From contig NZ_CAMLGT010000141.1 of the NCBI RefSeq assembly GCF_946479605.1, forward strand, positions 1 to 9,783: 9,783 bases of DNA, written 5' to 3'. Below the pieces are notes generated by a model that did no database searches, was not told the origin of the DNA, and saw nothing but the letters and a program-made list of their open reading frames with translations. This DNA comes from an uncultured Lacibacter sp. (GTDB lineage: Bacteria > Bacteroidota > Bacteroidia > Chitinophagales > Chitinophagaceae). The translations under genes and the position numbers were made by a program. Position 1 is the first letter of the stretch; each line of letters opens with the position of its first letter. Shown piece by piece: positions 5,934 through 9,783 of the stretch.

Positions 5934-8000
5934 TCAGGAACGGAAAAGCTTCCACAATCTTTCTCTCACTTTCTCTGCATTAGGCAACATGGCAGCTTCA
6001 AGCTGCATGTTCATGGGTACAGCAGGGAGATTTAATGCACCCAACACTTCCACCGGTGCATCAAGCCACTGAAAACAATTGTACGTAATGCGATAGGCCA
6101 ATGCTTCTGCAAAAGAATTATTCTGTTGTTCTTCAGTAAGCACCAAACATTTTCCGTGTCGCTTGACTGCTGCAAAGATCAATTCTTCGTCAAGCGGATA
6201 AAGCGTCCGCAGATCGATCACTTCCACCGCTCCGTCAAATTGTTTTGCGGCAGCCATGGCCCAATAAACTCCCATACCATAGGTAACGATACAACAACTC
6301 TCCCCTTCATCGATCAACTCATCATCAGCCGTTAACGCAATTCTTCCTTTGCCTAATGGAATAATATAATCAGCTGATGGCTCTGCGGTTTTTGCATCTT
6401 CGGTTCCAGGCACTTTGCTCCAGTACAAACCTTTATGCTCCAGCATCACCACAGGATTAGGATCATAAAAAGCTGCTTTCATCAATCCCTTCATATCAGC
6501 TGCATTGGAAGGATAAACAATTTTAATGCCTTTAATACTCAGCAATGTTGATTCCACGCTTCCGCTATGATAAGGACCACCACCACCATAAGCACCAATG
6601 GGCACACGTATCAATGTTTGAACTGGATACTTACCGCAACTGAGATAAGATGACTTTGATATTTCAGTAACCAGCTGATTAAAGCCGGGATAGATATAAT
6701 CCGCAAACTGTACTTCCACAATTGGTTTTGCACCTACTGCACTCATACCCACTGTTGAACCAATGATGTATGCTTCCTGTATAGCAGTATTGAATACACG
6801 ATGATCACCAAACTTTTCTGCAAGTGTTGCAGCTTCACGAAATACACCGCCTAACCGTTTTCCCACATCCTGTCCGTATAATAATGCTTCAGGATGTTGT
6901 TCCATCAGTTCACGGATAGCAAACAAAGCTGCATCCACCATCATGATCTTTTCTTTACCAGCAGGTGTACGTTCGCCTTTTTCTTCTGTAACAGGTGTTG
7001 GAACAAATACATGCTGCTCCACATTAGCAGGATCGGGTTCTGCGGCAGCCGCAGCTTTTTCAAAATCAGCTTTAATTTTTTCTTTTGCTGATGCATGAAT
7101 TGTTTCCAGTTCATCTTCTGTAATACCATTTTGCAAACAGAGTTGATGCAGTTTTGGAAACGGATCATCTGCAAAATGTTTTTCAAGATCAGCGGTGCTT
7201 CTGTAAAACTCCTTGCGCACACCACTTGTATGATGATTGAGTAACGGTACATACGCCTGTACAAGATATGGTTGCTGATGTGTACGCACATGCTCCACCA
7301 CATGTTGCATGGTTTCAAATGCTTCTGCAAAATCACTGCCATCGCAACGGATACGGTGCATGCCGGGAAAACCACCTGCATATTCATACGCATCCATTAC
7401 TCTCGCTTCTTCTGCACTCACACTTATACCCCAGTTATTATCCTGTACTAAATAAATAATGGGTAACTGTTTCAATACAGCAAACTGAAAAGCTTCACTT
7501 ATTTCACCTTCGGTAATACTTGCATCGCCGAGCGAACAAACAACAACCGGTAACTGTCCGTCACCAGTTTTTTTAACTGATTCAGATTTTATCTGCTGCA
7601 AATATTTCAGCCCCTGTGCTACACCAGTAGTTGGAATGACCTGCATACCTGTGGCACTGCTTTGGTGAATAATGTTCGCTTTATCAGTACCTCTATAGTT
7701 GGGATGCGAATAATATTCTCTTCCACCGGTGAACGGATCATCTGCTTTTGCCAGCAGCTGCAACATTAGTTCGTAAGGGTCAAAACCAAGACCAAGCAAC
7801 ATACTTTCATCACGATAGTATGGACTAACCCAATCAGCAGATGTTAATTGAAAAGCAGCAGCTAACTGAATAGCTTCATGCCCACGTGAAGTGGAGTGAA
7901 CATATTTACAAACAGATCGATTGTTCTCGTAGGTTTCTGCCATGTGTTGCGCATAACACATAAGTTGATAAGCCTTCCGTAAAGTTTCCAGATTTCTCAT
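5934..8000 (-). CDS. Fused E1 alpha/beta subunit of a 2-oxoacid (probably branched-chain) dehydrogenase
   Basis: The protein is a thiamine-diphosphate-dependent E1 that decarboxylates a 2-oxoacid and transfers the acyl group to the lipoyl domain of E2, in the cytoplasm. With the start at ATG 8000 it has 688 residues. The alpha half (about 1-315) has YYRDES, SSATGMQVIPTTG and the ThDP/Mg motif GDAS (158-161) ending in NN (188-189). An Ala/Pro-rich linker (about 316-351) joins the beta half, which contains the QEAYIIGSTVGMSAVG stretch, FADYIYPGFNQLVTE, GPYHS with the presumed catalytic His478, and the transketolase C-terminal domain with IDLRTLYPLDEEL (595-607). HHTSGVRKEFYRS and GPYHS resemble branched-chain E1 (BCKDHA/BCKDHB) more than pyruvate E1. 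Single-chain E1 is usual in Bacteroidota. No E2 or E3 gene is in the window. The frame stays open to an ATG at 8048, but that extension (MAFLFHFRYFATQLLG) lies partly inside the preceding terminator, so Met17 is preferred. Substrate assignment is moderate. Confidence 0.92.
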   Translation of the reverse strand: MRNLETLRKAYQLMCYAQHMAETYENNRSVCKYVHSTSRGHEAIQLAAAFQLTSADWVSPYYRDESMLLGLGFDPYELMLQLLAKADDPFTGGREYYSHPNYRGTDKANIIHQSSATGMQVIPTTGVAQGLKYLQQIKSESVKKTGDGQLPVVVCSLGDASITEGEISEAFQFAVLKQLPIIYLVQDNNWGISVSAEEARVMDAYEYAGGFPGMHRIRCDGSDFAEAFETMQHVVEHVRTHQQPYLVQAYVPLLNHHTSGVRKEFYRSTADLEKHFADDPFPKLHQLCLQNGITEDELETIHASAKEKIKADFEKAAAAAEPDPANVEQHVFVPTPVTEEKGERTPAGKEKIMMVDAALFAIRELMEQHPEALLYGQDVGKRLGGVFREAATLAEKFGDHRVFNTAIQEAYIIGSTVGMSAVGAKPIVEVQFADYIYPGFNQLVTEISKSSYLSCGKYPVQTLIRVPIGAYGGGGPYHSGSVESTLLSIKGIKIVYPSNAADMKGLMKAAFYDPNPVVMLEHKGLYWSKVPGTEDAKTAEPSADYIIPLGKGRIALTADDELIDEGESCCIVTYGMGVYWAMAAAKQFDGAVEVIDLRTLYPLDEELIFAAVKRHGKCLVLTEEQQNNSFAEALAYRITYNCFQWLDAPVEVLGALNLPAVPMNMQLEAAMLPNAEKVRERLWKLFRS

Positions 8001-8033
8001 GCCAAGCAATTGAGTTGCAAAATAACGGAAGTG

Positions 8034-8068
8034 AAACAAAAAAGCCATTCTGTTGAAAGAATGGCTTT
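8034..8068 (-). terminator. Intrinsic terminator after the FAH-family gene
   Basis: Read on the minus strand, an 11-bp stem (8058-8068 with 8041-8051) encloses a 6-base loop at 8052-8057 and is followed by TTTTTTG or similar T-rich sequence towards 8034. It starts 20 bases after the FAH-family stop at 8088. The stem shares the AAAGCC/GGCTTT base seen in the hairpin at 5523-5560. Its T-tract ends about 35 bases before the preferred E1 start. Confidence 0.82.
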
Positions 8069-8087
8069 GAATATCTTTTCCTGAAGT

Positions 8088-8699
8088 TTATTTGATCTCA
8101 ACTTCAAGCAAGCTGTCGTCTTCTATAAAACCTTCCAGTATATCACCCACCACACATTCGCCCACACCAACAGGTGTACCTGTAAAAATAAGGTCGCCAA
8201 TGTTAAGTGAAAAGAATTGAGATACGTATGCCACTATCTGATCAAATGTAAAGATCATCTGGCTGCTGTTGGCCTGCTGCACCATCTCTTTATTGTTATA
8301 TAAACAGAAGTTGATATTGTTGAGATTCATGCCTGGCTTAATATCGATGAACTTTCCTACTGCAGCTGAATTATCCCAGGCTTTTGAAATTTCCCAGGGC
8401 AATCCTTTTTTCTTTAATTCATTTTGAAGATCACGGGCTGTAAAATCAATCCCGATGGTGTAAGCATTGTAGTATTTAGAAGCATGGCGCTCCTGAATAT
8501 ACTTGCCATTTTTTGAAACACGCAACACCAGTTCAGCTTCGTAATGCAGTTCGTTCGTGAATTCGGGGTAATAGAAAGGCATGTGCGGTTGAAGAAATGC
8601 ACTTTTCGGTTTGAGAAAGATCACAGGCTCATCCGGCACATCATTGCCCAGTTCCTTGGCATGGTCAACGTAGTTTCGTCCTACGCAAAAGATTTTCAT
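8088..8699 (-). CDS. Fumarylacetoacetate hydrolase-family protein, FAHD1-like (acylpyruvase / oxaloacetate decarboxylase type)
   Basis: This 203-residue protein is a compact single-domain FAH-family enzyme. It begins MKIFCVGRNYVDHAKELG and contains EPVIFLKPKSAF, HYEAELVLRV, GIDFTARDLQ, KKKGLPWEISKAWD and FTGTPVGVG, a series that closely follows FAHD1 proteins. The metal-binding triad is visible as Glu54, Glu56 and Asp85, and the lid dyad as His13 and Glu16; from memory, these correspond at constant offset to Glu71, Glu73, Asp102, His30 and Glu33 of human FAHD1, with Lys106 at the conserved lysine. FAHD1 hydrolyses acylpyruvates and decarboxylates oxaloacetate with Mg or Mn; many bacterial relatives are annotated only as FAA hydrolase family or as isomerase/hydrolase enzymes of aromatic catabolism, so the precise substrate is uncertain. 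It is cytoplasmic (no signal peptide). It lies 123 bases downstream of pth and ends at its own terminator. Confidence 0.9.
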   Translation of the reverse strand: MKIFCVGRNYVDHAKELGNDVPDEPVIFLKPKSAFLQPHMPFYYPEFTNELHYEAELVLRVSKNGKYIQERHASKYYNAYTIGIDFTARDLQNELKKKGLPWEISKAWDNSAAVGKFIDIKPGMNLNNINFCLYNNKEMVQQANSSQMIFTFDQIVAYVSQFFSLNIGDLIFTGTPVGVGECVVGDILEGFIEDDSLLEVEIK

Positions 8700-8765
8700 C
8701 GGTTCGATGGTTTTGGTTCAGAATCAGGTTAATGAAAGGTCTTTAAAAGGACAGGGGATTTTAAC

Positions 8766-8782
8766 GATACCGCAACGGTATC
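8766..8782. repeat. Short inverted repeat GATACCG-CAA-CGGTATC between pth and the FAH-family gene
   Basis: Two 7-base arms with a 3-base centre sit in the 123-base gap between pth and the FAH-family gene. In the minus-strand transcript it would form a small GC-containing hairpin, but it is followed by GTTAAAATCCCC, which is not a convincing U-tract, so it is a weak terminator at best. It could be an operator for the FAH-family gene. Two TTAACGA copies (8761-8767 and 8793-8799) overlap or flank it. No function is established. Confidence 0.4.
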
Positions 8783-8822
8783 AACAGAAATGTTAACGAA
8801 GATAGTATTTGAAAACTGAAAA

Positions 8823-9398
8823 TTAAAGTGTTACCTCAATTTTGTTTGCATGGTTCATGGTGCGTTCAATGCCGGTGAGGACAAAGCTTTCAATTATTTC
8901 AACACTCAGTTCAATCTTCTTTTTTACAACCGGCAATTCAGCTTCACTCCACTTACCCAGCACAAATTCAACCTGCTTTCCTTTTGGATAATCATTCCCT
9001 ATTCCAAACCTTAACCGGGGGTATGCCACCGTTTGAAGTGTTTCCTGGATACTTTTAAGCCCGTTATGCCCGGCATCACTACCGCTGGGCCGTAACCGAA
9101 GTTTGCTGAGCGGCAAAGCCAGCTCATCCACAATTACCAGCACCTGTTCAACCGGGATCTTCTCTTTGTCCATCCAGTACTTTACAGCCTTTCCGCTCAG
9201 GTTCATATAGGTGGATGGCTGAATACAGATCAATGTCTTGCCTTTTAGCTTCATCTCTGCTACGGCTGCCAAACGATCGGTTCTGAAAGAAGCGCCATGT
9301 TTTACGGCCAATGCTTCCACCACATCAAAACCAATGTTATGCCGGGTTTGCGCATACTCTGCACCAATATTTCCTAAACCAACGATCAAAAATTTCAT
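8823..9398 (-). CDS. pth: Peptidyl-tRNA hydrolase
   Basis: The enzyme cleaves the ester bond of peptidyl-tRNAs released prematurely from ribosomes, recycling tRNA in the cytoplasm; it is normally essential. The protein starts MKFLIVGLGNIGAEY and has 191 residues, normal for the family. Expected active-site residues are present: Asn10 and His20 (TRHNIGFD), Asn66 (STYMNLSGKA), Asp91 (VIVDELALPL) and Asn112 in GSDAGHNGLKSI. The frame is also open to an ATG at 9413, which would add MIFVY; Met6 of that longer form is chosen because homologues begin directly with the MKxLIVGLGN strand. It lies downstream of the bL25 gene on the same strand, a widely conserved neighbourhood, but an intrinsic terminator (9430-9460) separates the two, so pth needs read-through or a promoter within the short gap. 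Confidence 0.97.
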   Translation of the reverse strand: MKFLIVGLGNIGAEYAQTRHNIGFDVVEALAVKHGASFRTDRLAAVAEMKLKGKTLICIQPSTYMNLSGKAVKYWMDKEKIPVEQVLVIVDELALPLSKLRLRPSGSDAGHNGLKSIQETLQTVAYPRLRFGIGNDYPKGKQVEFVLGKWSEAELPVVKKKIELSVEIIESFVLTGIERTMNHANKIEVTL

Positions 9399-9429
9399 GT
9401 AGACAAATATCAATAAAGTTCAATTCCTG

Positions 9430-9460
9430 AAAACAAAAATCCCCCTCGTAAAAGGGGGAT
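9430..9460 (-). terminator. Intrinsic terminator after the bL25 gene
   Basis: On the minus strand an 8-bp stem, ATCCCCCT with AGGGGGAT (9453-9460 and 9439-9446), encloses a 6-base loop (9447-9452) and is followed by TTTTTGTTTTC (down to about 9428). It begins 21 bases after the bL25 stop codon at 9482-9484. This is a textbook Rho-independent arrangement. Confidence 0.87.
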
Positions 9461-9481
9461 ATTATTTGTAAAGCACAATGC

Positions 9482-9783
9482 TTATTTCTTAGGAGCAGCT
9501 GCTTCTTCCTGTTTTAACTGACGGGTCATTACAACAGAAGCAACAGGAATACGTGGAGAGTTCATCACTTCCATGTTTTCTGCTTTAATGTCTTCTACAC
9601 GAATGTTAGCATTCAGTTCAAGAGAAGTAAGATCAACTTCAATTGCTTCTTTCAGATACTTAGGCAATGCTTTGATCTTGATCGATTTGATCTTTGTGAT
9701 CAGTTTACCGCCATCCTTCACACCTTTCTCTGTACCTGTAAATTTCAAAGGAATAGTAGCTACTACTTTTTTATCATCAACAA
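9482..9783 (-). CDS. rplY: 50S ribosomal protein bL25 (Ctc-type), C-terminal part
   Basis: The frame is open to the right edge, so the N-terminal part is outside the window; 99 residues are visible. The visible part reads VDDKKVVATIPLKF, then TGTEKGVKDGGKL, then KIKSIKIKALPKYLKEAIEV and DLTSLELNANIRVEDI, ending in MTRQLKQEEAAAPKK. The GVKDGGKL loop and the LPKYLKEAIEVDLTSL stretch are typical of the C-terminal domain of the longer, two-domain Ctc/TL5 form of bL25, which binds 5S rRNA through its N-terminal domain. A TTG codon at 9748 should not be taken as the start, because the family sequence continues upstream of it. The Lys-rich, Glu/Ala-rich tail is common. The pth gene follows on the same strand after the terminator. 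Confidence 0.92.
   Translation of the reverse strand, partial: VDDKKVVATIPLKFTGTEKGVKDGGKLITKIKSIKIKALPKYLKEAIEVDLTSLELNANIRVEDIKAENMEVMNSPRIPVASVVMTRQLKQEEAAAPKK

Noticed and set aside
6941..7393. 150-codon minus-strand open frame
   Set aside because: It lies fully inside the E1 gene on the same strand in another frame, and that gene shows clear family motifs across the interval.
9399..9440. GATATTTG on the minus strand before pth as a -7 promoter element
   Set aside because: It matches seven of eight positions, and a TTG lies about 22 bases upstream, but that TTG is inside the terminator T-tract and transcription would start at the ATG itself; not strong enough to annotate.
9482..9748. 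88-codon protein starting from TTG at 9748
   Set aside because: The bL25 frame continues without a stop to the window edge with family-like residues (VDDKKVVATIP), so the TTG is an internal Leu codon.
1..9783. CRISPR array, tRNA, rRNA, insertion sequence or prophage remnants
   Set aside because: No spaced direct repeats, cloverleaf-like sequence, transposase motif or target-site duplication was seen; gene content is transport plus housekeeping.

Overview
The window looks like chromosome from a Bacteroidota bacterium, most likely Chitinophagaceae or a close relative. The grounds are a SusC/SusD pair with typical Bacteroidota signatures (an N-terminal CarboxypepD_reg-like domain, a SEVIVTTAFG TonB-box region, and an NVNPN motif after a lipoprotein cysteine), the single-chain alpha/beta 2-oxoacid dehydrogenase E1 common in this phylum, and the absence of clear Shine-Dalgarno sequences. 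The family assignment is recalled from protein style, not computed.

Layout. Positions 1-141 (minus) hold the start of a TauE/SafE-type transporter that runs off the left edge. A 262-base divergent intergenic region (142-403) carries a plausible Bacteroidota-type promoter and two related CTGT/ACAG dyads. From 404 to 5502 (plus) lies a tight three-gene operon: a SusC-like TonB-dependent outer-membrane transporter, a SusD-like surface lipoprotein, and a small uncharacterised lipoprotein. It ends at a perfect 16-bp inverted repeat (5523-5560). No glycoside hydrolase, peptidase, sulfatase or sigma/anti-sigma pair is present, so the substrate cannot be read from context.

Everything from 5694 to the right edge is on the minus strand. 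In transcription order it is the 3' part of ribosomal protein bL25 (9482 to the right edge), an intrinsic terminator, peptidyl-tRNA hydrolase (pth), an FAHD1-like fumarylacetoacetate hydrolase-family enzyme, another intrinsic terminator, the fused E1 alpha/beta 2-oxoacid dehydrogenase, and a 56-residue single-pass membrane protein that is easily missed because of its size. The bL25-pth pair is a widely conserved translation-related neighbourhood. The FAH-family enzyme and the E1 both act on 2-oxoacid chemistry, but the terminator between them argues against a simple shared operon.

No tRNA, rRNA, CRISPR array, insertion sequence or prophage trace was seen. The least explained items are the third lipoprotein of the SusCD operon, the 56-residue membrane protein and the dyads upstream of the susC-like gene. 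I saw no strong candidate for a wholly new defence or mobile system.
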